DNA from: an uncultured Flavobacteriaceae bacterium
GTDB taxonomy: Bacteria; Bacteroidota; Bacteroidia; Flavobacteriales; Flavobacteriaceae
Assembly (NCBI GenBank): GCA_945788155.1
Contig: CALZKX010000064.1
Location: forward strand, 1 to 10,907
DNA length: 10,907 nucleotides
Direction: 5' to 3'
Shown here one piece after another: positions 1-7,021 of the stretch (positions are counted from its first letter, which is position 1; every line of letters begins with the position of its first letter). The position numbers and the translations under genes are program-made. Below the pieces are notes generated by a model. The model was not told the DNA's origin. It saw only the letters and a list, made by a program, of their open reading frames with translations, and did no database searches.

Positions 1-15
1 CGTATTAACTTATGA
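1..15 (+). CDS. 3' end of an upstream gene, possibly the ABC permease partner (partial)
   Basis: Frame 1 reads four sense codons and then TGA at 13-15. This stop overlaps the ATG of the ABC ATPase gene as ATGA, a typical sign of translationally coupled genes. In Flavobacteriaceae an ATPase of this type is often next to a gene for a large membrane permease, so a permease is a fair guess. Only four codons are visible, so the product cannot be identified, and the reading could be chance. Confidence 0.3.
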   Translation, partial: RINL

Positions 16-719
16 TAACTACAACTAATCTTTCAAAAGCGTATAACAATATTAAAGTTTTAAATATTGAAAACCTCGACATTCCAAAGGGACAAAGTTT
101 TGGTCTTGTTGGAAACAATGGCGCTGGGAAAACAACATTTTTTAGCTTGTTATTAGATTTAATTCAACCAACCTCTGGACATATTAAAAACAAAAATATT
201 TTAGTTAATGAAAGTGAAGATTGGAAACCATTTACATCGTCTTTTATAGATGAAAGCTTCTTAATAGGCTACTTAACAGCCGAAGAATACTTTTATTTTA
301 TAGGCGAATTACGTGGGCAAAACAAATCTGATGTGGACAGCTTGTTAGCACAATTTGAAGATTTTTTCCATGATGAAATTCTAGGAAAGAAAAAGTACCT
401 TAGAGATTTAAGCAAAGGAAACCAGAAAAAAGCAGGCATTGTAGCTGCGCTTATTGGCAATCCCGAAGTGATTATATTAGACGAACCTTTTGCAAATCTA
501 GACCCAACTACTCAAATTAGACTAAAACAGATTTTAAAAAACTTAGCCCAAAAACAAGGTGTTACGGTTTTAGTTTCCAGCCACGATCTAATGCATGTTA
601 CAGATGTGTGTGAGCGTATTGTTGTACTTGAGAAGGGAGAAATAGTGAAAGATATACAAACTAGCGAGGCGACCTTAAAAGAGCTTGAAGCTCATTTTTC
701 TGGGACAGAGGTTGTTTAG
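12..719 (+). CDS. ABC transporter ATP-binding protein
   Basis: This is a complete 235-residue ABC ATPase, which would power an inner-membrane transporter from the cytoplasm. Visible motifs in order: Walker A GNNGAGKTT at 34-42, signature LSKGNQ at 133-138 (a variant of LSGGQ), Walker B VIILDEP at 153-159 with catalytic Glu158, D-loop NLD at 162-164, and the H-loop His191. The usual Q-loop glutamine is not obvious; the matching stretch near residues 78-81 reads FIDE, as in acidic BcrA-like export ATPases. The substrate is unknown and the permease is probably the upstream gene. The start ATG overlaps that gene's stop. From codon 162 to codon 229 the gene is repeated at 4131-4334, and this copy ends with a different tail (SGTEVV instead of TN). 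Its 3' third may therefore have come in with the downstream block. Confidence 0.9.
   Translation: MITTTNLSKAYNNIKVLNIENLDIPKGQSFGLVGNNGAGKTTFFSLLLDLIQPTSGHIKNKNILVNESEDWKPFTSSFIDESFLIGYLTAEEYFYFIGELRGQNKSDVDSLLAQFEDFFHDEILGKKKYLRDLSKGNQKKAGIVAALIGNPEVIILDEPFANLDPTTQIRLKQILKNLAQKQGVTVLVSSHDLMHVTDVCERIVVLEKGEIVKDIQTSEATLKELEAHFSGTEVV
495..698 (+). repeat. Direct repeat copy A: 3' end of the ABC ATPase gene
   Basis: This 204-bp stretch (codons 162-229 of the ABC gene) recurs at 4131-4334 with a constant offset of 3636 bp and no gaps. By eye there are 11 differences, at 497, 506, 509, 549, 588, 617, 638, 647, 692, 695 and 698. Nine are at third codon positions. One is a silent first-position change in a Leu codon. 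Only 549 changes the protein, Gln180 to Glu. Similarity stops at once on both sides. Confidence 0.95.
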
Positions 720-734
720 TTTTTATTCAAAGCA

Positions 735-755
735 CTAGATATTTTGTCTATCTAG
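735..755 (+). terminator. Small hairpin after the ABC gene; the 720-886 gap is otherwise empty
   Basis: The arms CTAGATA (735-741) and TATCTAG (749-755) are a perfect 7-bp inverted repeat around a 7-nt loop, 16 nt past the ABC stop codon. No T-run follows, so it is at best a weak terminator or mRNA 3'-end stabiliser. The rest of the 167-nt gap shows no coding sequence and no clear promoter, although the lipoprotein gene's promoter should lie here. Confidence 0.3.
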
Positions 756-886
756 GATAATAGGTTGAACTCGACTAAAGATTAAAAAGGGTAGATTATA
801 CAATCCACTTATATAATACTACAATTCACTATATTTCTTTTTTTATTCATTGTGATAAGTTTCATTTTTGATAAAAACTAGAAACT

Positions 887-1906
887 ATGAAAAATTTTAT
901 TTTCGGAATGGTAATATTATTTATCGTTTCCTGCAGTGAAAAAACTAAACAAGAATTTTTGTTAATTGGAACTACAAATGGAATTGAAAACGGAACTTAT
1001 CTTTATTTGGATAAGATTTCTGAGAAAAAAATAATTGACTCTGTAAAAGTTGAGAATAATTCTTTTCGTTTTCAAACTAAATTAGCTAAAACACCTTTGC
1101 AAGTAGTACTTCGAACAAAAGACTTTTCTCATTACAGATTTTTATGGCTTGAAAATAATCGAATGGAATTTGATGGAACTGAAACCGATTTTAGGCACGC
1201 AAATGTTACAGGTTCTATATCTGAAAATTTAAGCCAATCTTTTAGCAGAGAAACTGATATGCTTCCAAGAAATGAAAGATTAAAAAAAGAAATGGAATTT
1301 GTAAAAAACAATCCAAAAAGCATAGTTAGTGCAAATATACTATCAGTATATTCCACAACTTGGGGAAAAGAAAAAACCAAAGAACTTTTCGATTTGTTCT
1401 CAATAGAAAATAAAAATTCAGAATACGGAAAAAGTATTTTAAAATATATTGAACTGAATAAAGATCCAAAGATTGGAGAAAAATATGTAGACTTTGAAAT
1501 GCAAAACACTATTGGGGAAATAGAAAAACTTTCAGATTTTAATGATAAGATCGTTCTGTTAGAGTTTTGGTCTTCTAATTGTGGACCTTGTAGACAAGAA
1601 AACCCTAATTTGGTAAAAACCTTTCAAAAATATAACCAAAAAGGCTTTGAAATATTTGCAGTGTCTCAAGATACAAAAAAATCAAGTTGGTTAAAGGCTA
1701 TTGAGAAAGATGAATTACCTTGGAAACAAGTTAGCGATTTAAAAGGTAGAGATAACTCAGCTTCATTAATTTATGGAATTAATGGAATTCCTGACAACTT
1801 TTTGATTGATAAAAATGGTATAATCATAGCAAGAAATTTACGTGGAGAAAAATTGAATGAAAAACTTGCTGAATTAATGCCAGAAACGAACACTGAGCAC
1901 AATTAA
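887..1906 (+). CDS. TlpA-family thioredoxin-fold lipoprotein with an N-terminal DUF4369-like domain
   Basis: This 339-residue protein starts with a lipoprotein signal peptide: a short charged start, a hydrophobic stretch, then the lipobox IVSC with Cys16. It should be lipid-anchored in the envelope. Residues about 22-115 look like DUF4369, the beta-rich domain often joined to TlpA-type proteins in Bacteroidota. Residues about 200-335 are an AhpC/TSA-Redoxin/TlpA thioredoxin fold with the active site CGPC at 232-235 (preceded by WSSN) and the cis-proline at Ile301-Pro302. Family members act as periplasmic thiol-disulfide oxidoreductases. The true substrate is unknown, and no partner DsbD or cytochrome c gene is in view. 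The gene lies 43 nt before the histidine kinase in the same direction, so they are probably co-transcribed. It is part of the AT-rich block and was probably acquired horizontally. Confidence 0.88.
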   Translation: MKNFIFGMVILFIVSCSEKTKQEFLLIGTTNGIENGTYLYLDKISEKKIIDSVKVENNSFRFQTKLAKTPLQVVLRTKDFSHYRFLWLENNRMEFDGTETDFRHANVTGSISENLSQSFSRETDMLPRNERLKKEMEFVKNNPKSIVSANILSVYSTTWGKEKTKELFDLFSIENKNSEYGKSILKYIELNKDPKIGEKYVDFEMQNTIGEIEKLSDFNDKIVLLEFWSSNCGPCRQENPNLVKTFQKYNQKGFEIFAVSQDTKKSSWLKAIEKDELPWKQVSDLKGRDNSASLIYGINGIPDNFLIDKNGIIIARNLRGEKLNEKLAELMPETNTEHN

Positions 1907-1949
1907 TTGATTTAAAATTCATCAAACTATACTATTATAAAATATAATT

Positions 1950-3299
1950 TTGAGAAAGTCATATATAATTTTATTAAAATCATCAATATTTGGAGTGATT
2001 TTTACAGTTTTTTTTCTTTTAATTTCACTATTTAGAGATTATATATTTGAAGAAGTAAAATCTGACTTCTTTTATTTATTCATCATATTTTTTTATTCTT
2101 TTCTTATTGGTTTTTTTATTAAAGAAAAGAATTATAAAGGACTTATTTTAATAGTTTTATTGTCATTTTCAGGGAATTACTTGTTAATGAATATCTTTCC
2201 AAGTTTTCTTAAACGATTCTCTTTGGCTATTGCTGTAATTTGTTCTGCAATTTCTTTAATGACTTATTTTTTAAATAATATTGATAAGTATAAACAAGAT
2301 TTTGTTGACTTTCCAATTAAAAAGGTAGTGATAAAATCCACACTTTTTTTTATTATTTTCTCCGTTTTTTATGGATTTGTTTTTGCATTGATTTTTGATG
2401 GCGACTATTTTGGGGCATTGGTATTTATTAATGATACTATATATATTAATGGAGTAATACTTTTTATTAGTTCATTTATTATCTTAAGATTTGTATATGT
2501 AAATTATTATAAGAGGAAAGTATATTTAATAGTTTTTTATTCATTAATATTTATTATCGTATTATTATTCTGTTTAGGTAAATATGACGAATTGGATGCA
2601 ATAAATATTGAAAACGTTTTAACCTACACGTTATTGAGACTGCCATATTATTATGTCATAGTTTTAGGAGTTCATTTTATATTTTACAAGGAAATAATAG
2701 ATTCAGAAAAAGCAATACTTAAACAACAATCTTTAGAATCTCAACTTAATTATCAGCAATTAAAGAATCAATTAAGCCCACATTTTTTATTTAACAATCT
2801 TAATGTTTTAACTAGTTTAATAGAAGAAAACCCAAGTAAGGCTGTTAAATATTCTGAAGATTTATCACATATTTATAGATATTTTTTGGAACAAGAAAAG
2901 CAAGAAGTTGTGTTTGTAAAAGATGAAATTAAATTTGCTGAAAGTTATCTAGAATTATTAAAAAATAGATTTGAAGTTGGATTAAATTTTTCAATTCTTA
3001 TTGAAGAAAAAGTAAAGGATAAATATGTAGTTTCAACTATTTTGCAACAAATTTTAGAAAACGTTGTGAAGCATAATGAGATTAATGAAGAACATTTTGT
3101 TTTTATAAAAATAACATCTAAAGAAAATTATTTAATTATTGAAAATAACAAAAACCCAAAATTAGATATCGTTTCAAACTCAAAAAAAGGAATCAAGAAT
3201 ATTAGAAAAAGAGTTGCTTTTTTTACAGATAAAAAAGTTATTATTAAAGATACAGAAAAAAGTTTTATAATAGAATTACCAATTTTAGAAGCTTCCTAA
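1950..3299 (+). CDS. LytS/YehU-type membrane sensor histidine kinase
   Basis: This 449-residue kinase of the His_kinase (PF06580) family has about eight hydrophobic segments, near residues 7-28, 38-57, 64-84, 88-107, 126-148, 165-183, 191-210 and 230-247. A short coiled linker and the catalytic part follow. The phospho-acceptor is His278 in LSPHFLFNNLN. An N-box-like stretch is at 366-376 (QQILENVVKHN), and a glycine motif is at about 413-422 (KGIKNIRKRV). No PAS, GAF or periplasmic sensing domain is visible, so the membrane bundle is probably the sensor. The start used here is TTG, because a stop lies only four codons upstream (1938-1940) and the next Met is residue 80, inside the membrane region. 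The stop overlaps the regulator's ATG (TAATG at 3297-3301), so the two should be translated together. The signal is unknown. Confidence 0.9.
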   Translation: MRKSYIILLKSSIFGVIFTVFFLLISLFRDYIFEEVKSDFFYLFIIFFYSFLIGFFIKEKNYKGLILIVLLSFSGNYLLMNIFPSFLKRFSLAIAVICSAISLMTYFLNNIDKYKQDFVDFPIKKVVIKSTLFFIIFSVFYGFVFALIFDGDYFGALVFINDTIYINGVILFISSFIILRFVYVNYYKRKVYLIVFYSLIFIIVLLFCLGKYDELDAINIENVLTYTLLRLPYYYVIVLGVHFIFYKEIIDSEKAILKQQSLESQLNYQQLKNQLSPHFLFNNLNVLTSLIEENPSKAVKYSEDLSHIYRYFLEQEKQEVVFVKDEIKFAESYLELLKNRFEVGLNFSILIEEKVKDKYVVSTILQQILENVVKHNEINEEHFVFIKITSKENYLIIENNKNPKLDIVSNSKKGIKNIRKRVAFFTDKKVIIKDTEKSFIIELPILEAS

Positions 3300-4039
3300 T
3301 GAAAGCATTAATTATAGAAGATGAATTGCCATCAGCAAGAAGACTAGAGCGGTTTTTAATTGATTTTGATATTGAAGTTATGGACACCTTAAAATCTATA
3401 AAATCAACAATTACTTGGTTTCAAAAAAACAACCAACCAAACCTTATTTTTTTAGATATTCAACTTTCAGACGGATTGTGTTTTGAAATTTTTAACCAAA
3501 TAAGAATAACATCAAAAATAATTTTTACAACTGCATTTAGTCATTATAGCATCAAAGCATTTGATTATAATAGTATTTCATATTTACTAAAACCTATTGA
3601 TAAAGTAAAACTTGCAGAAGCGATAAAAAAGGCTAAAAAAACACATCAAAAAGACACTGATTTAGAGCAATTTAAAAAGTTAATAAATAACTATAAAATT
3701 GAAAACTACAAAGAATCTTTTACCGTAAAAGTTGGTAATAAAATTAAGATAATAGAGACAAAAGATATCTATTGCTTTTACAGTTTTGAGAATGCTACAT
3801 ATATACAAACTAATTCGTTAAGCTATATTCTAAATTATTCTTTAACTAGTTTGGAATCTGATTTAAACCCAGAACAATTTTTTAGGGTTAACAGAACTTT
3901 TATAGTAAACATAAACGCTATAAAAGACATAGTTTCTTATACAAATTCTCGTTTAAAATTAGTTTTAAATTCGTATACAGATTCAGAAATTATTGTAAGT
4001 AGAGAACGTGTAAAAGAATTTAAAGAGTTTATTCAATAA
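3299..4039 (+). CDS. LytTR-family response regulator
   Basis: This 246-residue regulator would act as a cytoplasmic transcription factor phosphorylated by the kinase just upstream. The receiver domain (about 1-115) shows the acidic pocket Glu7-Asp8, phospho-acceptor Asp53 (FLDIQL), the switch Thr77/Thr78 and the conserved Lys98 before Pro99. A linker leads to a LytTR DNA-binding domain at about 140-246, with the typical FFRVNRTFIVN core at 194-204 and a C-terminal SRERVKEFKEF. LytTR proteins bind pairs of short direct repeats upstream of their targets. I see no convincing pair in the gaps of this window, so the targets may lie elsewhere. Length and architecture are normal for the LytR/AgrA class (246 residues). 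Confidence 0.92.
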   Translation: MKALIIEDELPSARRLERFLIDFDIEVMDTLKSIKSTITWFQKNNQPNLIFLDIQLSDGLCFEIFNQIRITSKIIFTTAFSHYSIKAFDYNSISYLLKPIDKVKLAEAIKKAKKTHQKDTDLEQFKKLINNYKIENYKESFTVKVGNKIKIIETKDIYCFYSFENATYIQTNSLSYILNYSLTSLESDLNPEQFFRVNRTFIVNINAIKDIVSYTNSRLKLVLNSYTDSEIIVSRERVKEFKEFIQ

Positions 4040-4082
4040 CGGTTGCCTTCCGAAATAAATCCAAATAATTTTAAATAAACAA

Positions 4083-4130
4083 GGTGAGTTTTCACTTTTC
4101 GTTATAGCTCTTTAAACAAAAAAACTCACC
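4083..4130 (+). repeat. Inverted repeat at the right end of the inserted block
   Basis: GGTGAGTTTT at 4083-4092 and AAAACTCACC at 4121-4130 are perfect 10-bp complements around a 28-nt loop. The right arm ends at 4130, and the stranded ABC fragment begins at 4131. A second short pair, ATAACG (4036-4041, spanning the regulator's stop) and CGTTAT (4100-4105), interleaves with it, so the two cannot form one simple hairpin. The repeat could be a weak bidirectional terminator for the regulator gene, or a leftover of the recombination end. The left end at 495 or 720 has no matching sequence. Confidence 0.55.
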
Positions 4131-4343
4131 AACCTAGACCCTACAACTCAAATTAGACTAAAACAGATTTTAAAAAACTTAGCCGAAAAACAAGGTGTTA
4201 CGGTTTTAGTTTCCAGCCACGATTTAATGCATGTTACAGATGTGTGTGAGCGCATTGTTGTACTTGAGAAGGGCGAAATAGTTAAAGATATACAAACTAG
4301 CGAGGCGACCTTAAAAGAGCTTGAAGCACACTTCACAAACTAG
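4131..4343 (+). pseudogene. Stranded 3' fragment of the ABC transporter ATPase gene
   Basis: In one frame this stretch reads the last 70 codons of an ABC ATPase plus a TAG stop: it begins at the D-loop (NLDPTTQ), contains the H-loop SSHD, and ends in LEAHFTN. The first 68 codons match codons 162-229 of the intact gene at 12-719. Walker A, the signature motif and Walker B are missing. No start codon can restore them, because the same frame has a TAA at 4113-4115. It therefore cannot make a working ATPase. It is followed directly by the sprE promoter region, which suggests that it is the resident 3' end and that the ABC gene once abutted sprE. Confidence 0.93.
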
Positions 4344-4363
4344 TATTTTGGCTAAAAGTCGGC

Positions 4364-4371
4364 TATTTTTG
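4364..4371 (+). promoter_or_regulatory. Probable -7 element of the sprE promoter
   Basis: TATTTTTG, followed by CAG, fits the Bacteroidota -7 consensus TAnnTTTG. Transcription would begin near 4377, about 60-80 nt before sprE. No TTTG lies at the usual 19-21 nt upstream. The nearest (4347-4350) is only 13 nt away, so the -33 part is weak. The site is downstream of the stranded ABC fragment, so sprE would have kept its promoter after the insertion. Confidence 0.4.
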
Positions 4372-4457
4372 CAGTTTAAAAGAAAAAAGATGATTATTTT
4401 TACGTTTTTGCATAATATTATGCACAGCATTTAGTTATGCAATTACTAAACATACCA

Positions 4458-6995
4458 ATGTTGAAGATATCTTTTAAATCCAAATCTATACTTCTACTTT
4501 CTGCTATTATCATTGCAGGATGTTCTCGTAAAAAAGACAGTTTCGTTAACAGAAATTTCCATGCTGTAACCACAGAGTACAATACACTATATAATGGTTA
4601 CAATGCTTTAGAACAAGGTCGTGCAGATTTAAATAGCAATTATAAAGATAACTATTGGAATATTTTGCCAATAGAACGCATGACCATTACCGATGAGATA
4701 GTATTACCAGGACAATCTACAAACGATAATTTTACCAAAGCCGAAGAAAAAGCCATTAAAGCCATTCAAAAACATGGAATGAATATTAAAGGCAAAGAAA
4801 AAAATCCTCAAATAGACGAAGCATATTTACTTTTGGGCAAAGCGCGCTATTTTGACCAACGTTTTGTGCCTTCCATGGAAGCCTTTAACTACATTTTGTA
4901 TAAATATCCTGCCAGCGATAAAATAAACCAAGCTCGAATCTGGAGAGAAAAAACCAATTTACGCCTAGAAAACGATGAACTGGCAATCACAAATTTAAAA
5001 CGCTTATTATTTCAAGAAGAATTAAAAGGACAAGACCTTGCCGATGCAACCTCCACACTTGCCCAAGCATATATAAACACCCAATCACTAGATAGTGCGA
5101 TAACACAATTGGAAATCGCATCAAACGCCACCAAAAGCAATGACGAACTAGGACGCTATAAATTTATTCAAGGGCAATTATACAATGCTTTAGAAAAAGC
5201 AGACAGTGCTAACTATGCTTTTGATAAAGTAATTGAATTAAACAGAAAGACACCACGAATCTATATGATTAGCGCACAAATAGAAAAGGCGAAAAACTTC
5301 GATTTTGAAAATGGCAATAAGCTTGAATTTTTGGAACTGCTAACCAACATGGAAGAAAACAGAGAAAACAGACCTTTCCTGGATAAGATATACTATCAAA
5401 TTGCCGAATATCATAAAGTAAACAAATCAGATACAATTGCTGCAAAATATTATAATAAATCCCTTAAAACAGGCTCTCAAGACAAGTTCTTAAACGCAAT
5501 AAGTTATCAAAATTTAGGGAATATGAATTTTGATGACACCAAATACAAAAACGCAGGAGCATATTACGATAGCACAATGCTCAATTTAAAAGAAAACAGT
5601 AAACTGTTCCGAGCTATTAAGCGCAAACGGGATAATTTAGACGATGTTATTTATTATGAAGATGTTGCCGTAAGAAACGATAGTATATTAAATTTGGTCA
5701 ATATGACTGCCGAAGAACGATTAGCATATTTTTCAACATATACCACAAAACTAAAAGAAAAGGCAGAAGCGCTTAAAGAGCAAGCAGAATCTGCCAAACT
5801 AATAGCCCAGCAAACCTCAAAAAACAACAAAGCAAATACGAATCAACGAGAGAACACAAACAACACCTCTACTTTTTATTTCTACAACCCAGTAACGGTT
5901 GCTTTTGGTAAAAACGAATTCCTTCAAAACTGGGGAGAGCGTCAACTTCAAGACAATTGGAGATGGGCCAATAAAGGCAGCGGAAACACAACTCAAGCAA
6001 ATACTCAAGATGCACTGGTTGAAGCAGAAGAAAACGAGCTGTTTAATCCAGAATTCTACACCTCAAAAATCCCTGTTGAACAAAAGGCAATTGATAGCTT
6101 AGTTAAGGATAGAAACTTCGCCTATTATCAATTAGGACTCATTTACAAAGAAAAATTTCAAGAATACCATCTAGCCAAAGACAAGCTTTTGGCTTTATTA
6201 AAAAGTAATCCAGAAGAGCGTTTAATACTCCCTTCAAAATATAATTTGTATAAAATTTACGAATTATTAGGACTTAATGGAGAGGCAGACATAGCTAAAA
6301 ACGATATCATTGCAAAGTATCCAGATTCAAGATACGCTTCTATATTAATGAATCCCAATGCCGATCTTGGCGAAGACGAAAACAGTCCGGAAAACATTTA
6401 CGCAACACTCTATAAAAAGTTTGAAAACCAAGAATACGCAAATGTAATAGAGCAGTGTAATACTTACATAACACAATTTGAAGGCGAGAAAATAGTACCT
6501 AAGTTTGAGTTTTTAAAAGCAGTGGCAAAAGCACGGTTATATGGCTTTGAAAGCTATAACGAATCCATAAATTACATTGCATTAAATTACCCAAATAGTC
6601 CCGAAGGGAAAAAGGCAGAAGATATGATGGAAAATGTAATGCCCTTACTTTCCAAGAACGAATTTCAAAATAATGAGGCCTCTAAACAATTCAAGGCAAT
6701 CTATCAATTTATAGATGCTCAAGATGAAGAAATTGAGGAGTTTATGAACAAACTAAACGAAGCCATTACTAAAATTGACTATTTTGAATTAAGTACTTCT
6801 AAGGATATGTATAATGAAAACACTATCTTTATAGTGGTTCATGGTTTAAAAAGTATTCAAGCTGCAAATGGATTAGGAGAGTTTTTAAAGGAGAAAAAGC
6901 AAAATATCAATCGAGAACATTTTGGTATTTCATCTCATAATTATCAAATAGTTCAAATACACAAAAACCTAGAGTCGTATTTAAAATCTCTATAG
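4458..6995 (+). CDS. sprE: SprE/PorW, type IX secretion and gliding motility TPR lipoprotein
   Basis: This large envelope lipoprotein matches SprE of gliding Flavobacteria (PorW in Porphyromonas), which is needed for type IX secretion and gliding. From the ATG at 4458 the protein is 845 residues and begins with a compact lipoprotein signal ending in IIAGC, with Cys22 as the lipid site. An ATG at 4437 would add seven residues and is also possible; neither has a clear ribosome binding site. After the Cys the sequence has the SprE-like NRNFHAVTTEYNTLYNGYNAL. It continues with many tetratricopeptide-like helical pairs to about residue 700, interrupted near 430-500 by an Ala/Lys/Gln/Asn-rich stretch and an aromatic FYFYNP...NEF...NW segment. 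The C-terminal FELSTSKDMYNENTIFIVVH region is also characteristic. It heads the bactofilin, AtpZ and DUF6168 group and is codon-rich and colinear with them, hence core genome. Confidence 0.85.
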   Translation: MLKISFKSKSILLLSAIIIAGCSRKKDSFVNRNFHAVTTEYNTLYNGYNALEQGRADLNSNYKDNYWNILPIERMTITDEIVLPGQSTNDNFTKAEEKAIKAIQKHGMNIKGKEKNPQIDEAYLLLGKARYFDQRFVPSMEAFNYILYKYPASDKINQARIWREKTNLRLENDELAITNLKRLLFQEELKGQDLADATSTLAQAYINTQSLDSAITQLEIASNATKSNDELGRYKFIQGQLYNALEKADSANYAFDKVIELNRKTPRIYMISAQIEKAKNFDFENGNKLEFLELLTNMEENRENRPFLDKIYYQIAEYHKVNKSDTIAAKYYNKSLKTGSQDKFLNAISYQNLGNMNFDDTKYKNAGAYYDSTMLNLKENSKLFRAIKRKRDNLDDVIYYEDVAVRNDSILNLVNMTAEERLAYFSTYTTKLKEKAEALKEQAESAKLIAQQTSKNNKANTNQRENTNNTSTFYFYNPVTVAFGKNEFLQNWGERQLQDNWRWANKGSGNTTQANTQDALVEAEENELFNPEFYTSKIPVEQKAIDSLVKDRNFAYYQLGLIYKEKFQEYHLAKDKLLALLKSNPEERLILPSKYNLYKIYELLGLNGEADIAKNDIIAKYPDSRYASILMNPNADLGEDENSPENIYATLYKKFENQEYANVIEQCNTYITQFEGEKIVPKFEFLKAVAKARLYGFESYNESINYIALNYPNSPEGKKAEDMMENVMPLLSKNEFQNNEASKQFKAIYQFIDAQDEEIEEFMNKLNEAITKIDYFELSTSKDMYNENTIFIVVHGLKSIQAANGLGEFLKEKKQNINREHFGISSHNYQIVQIHKNLESYLKSL

Positions 6996-7021
6996 AGTAG
7001 AAACAATTAATAGCAAAAAAT

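Larger units (their letters stand above)
720..4130 (+). mobile_element. Putative inserted block between two ABC 3'-end copies (island without a recognisable integrase)
   Basis: The region between the stop of the intact ABC gene and the start of the stranded ABC fragment carries a TlpA-like lipoprotein, a histidine kinase and a LytTR regulator. It looks poorer in GC than the flanking genes: sampled stretch 2041-2100 has 10 G+C in 60, against 19 in 60 at 4741-4800 in sprE. The flanking direct repeats and the broken ABC copy indicate insertion or recombination here. No transposase, integrase, tRNA or target-site duplication is visible. Homology-assisted illegitimate recombination after DNA uptake is therefore more likely than a self-mobile element. 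Confidence 0.5.

Noticed and set aside
863..870. CATTTTTG as a -7 promoter element for the TlpA-like gene
   Set aside because: It has one mismatch at the conserved first T and no TTTG at the 19-21 nt spacing; the nearest TTG is only 10 nt upstream. A promoter probably exists in 720-886 but cannot be placed.
1132..1509. Minus-strand open frame of 125 codons opposite the TlpA-like gene
   Set aside because: It lies wholly inside a well supported gene, is rich in Ser/Phe as expected from the antisense of Lys/Glu/Asn-rich coding, and has no recognisable domain.
4036..4105. A true integron attC site at the end of the block
   Set aside because: GTTATAG does not satisfy GTTRRRY, and the left core CAATAAC does not satisfy RYYYAAC; no integrase is present in the window.
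720..4130. A classical transposon or insertion sequence
   Set aside because: No transposase gene, no terminal inverted repeats at both ends and no short target-site duplication were found; the flanking repeats are coding sequence of the target gene.
4148..4336. Minus-strand open frame across the stranded ABC fragment
   Set aside because: The plus strand reads clear ABC ATPase sequence here; the reverse frame is a shadow.
5899..6102. Plus-strand 67-codon frame inside sprE
   Set aside because: It is an off-frame shadow within sprE and shows no start signal or family pattern.
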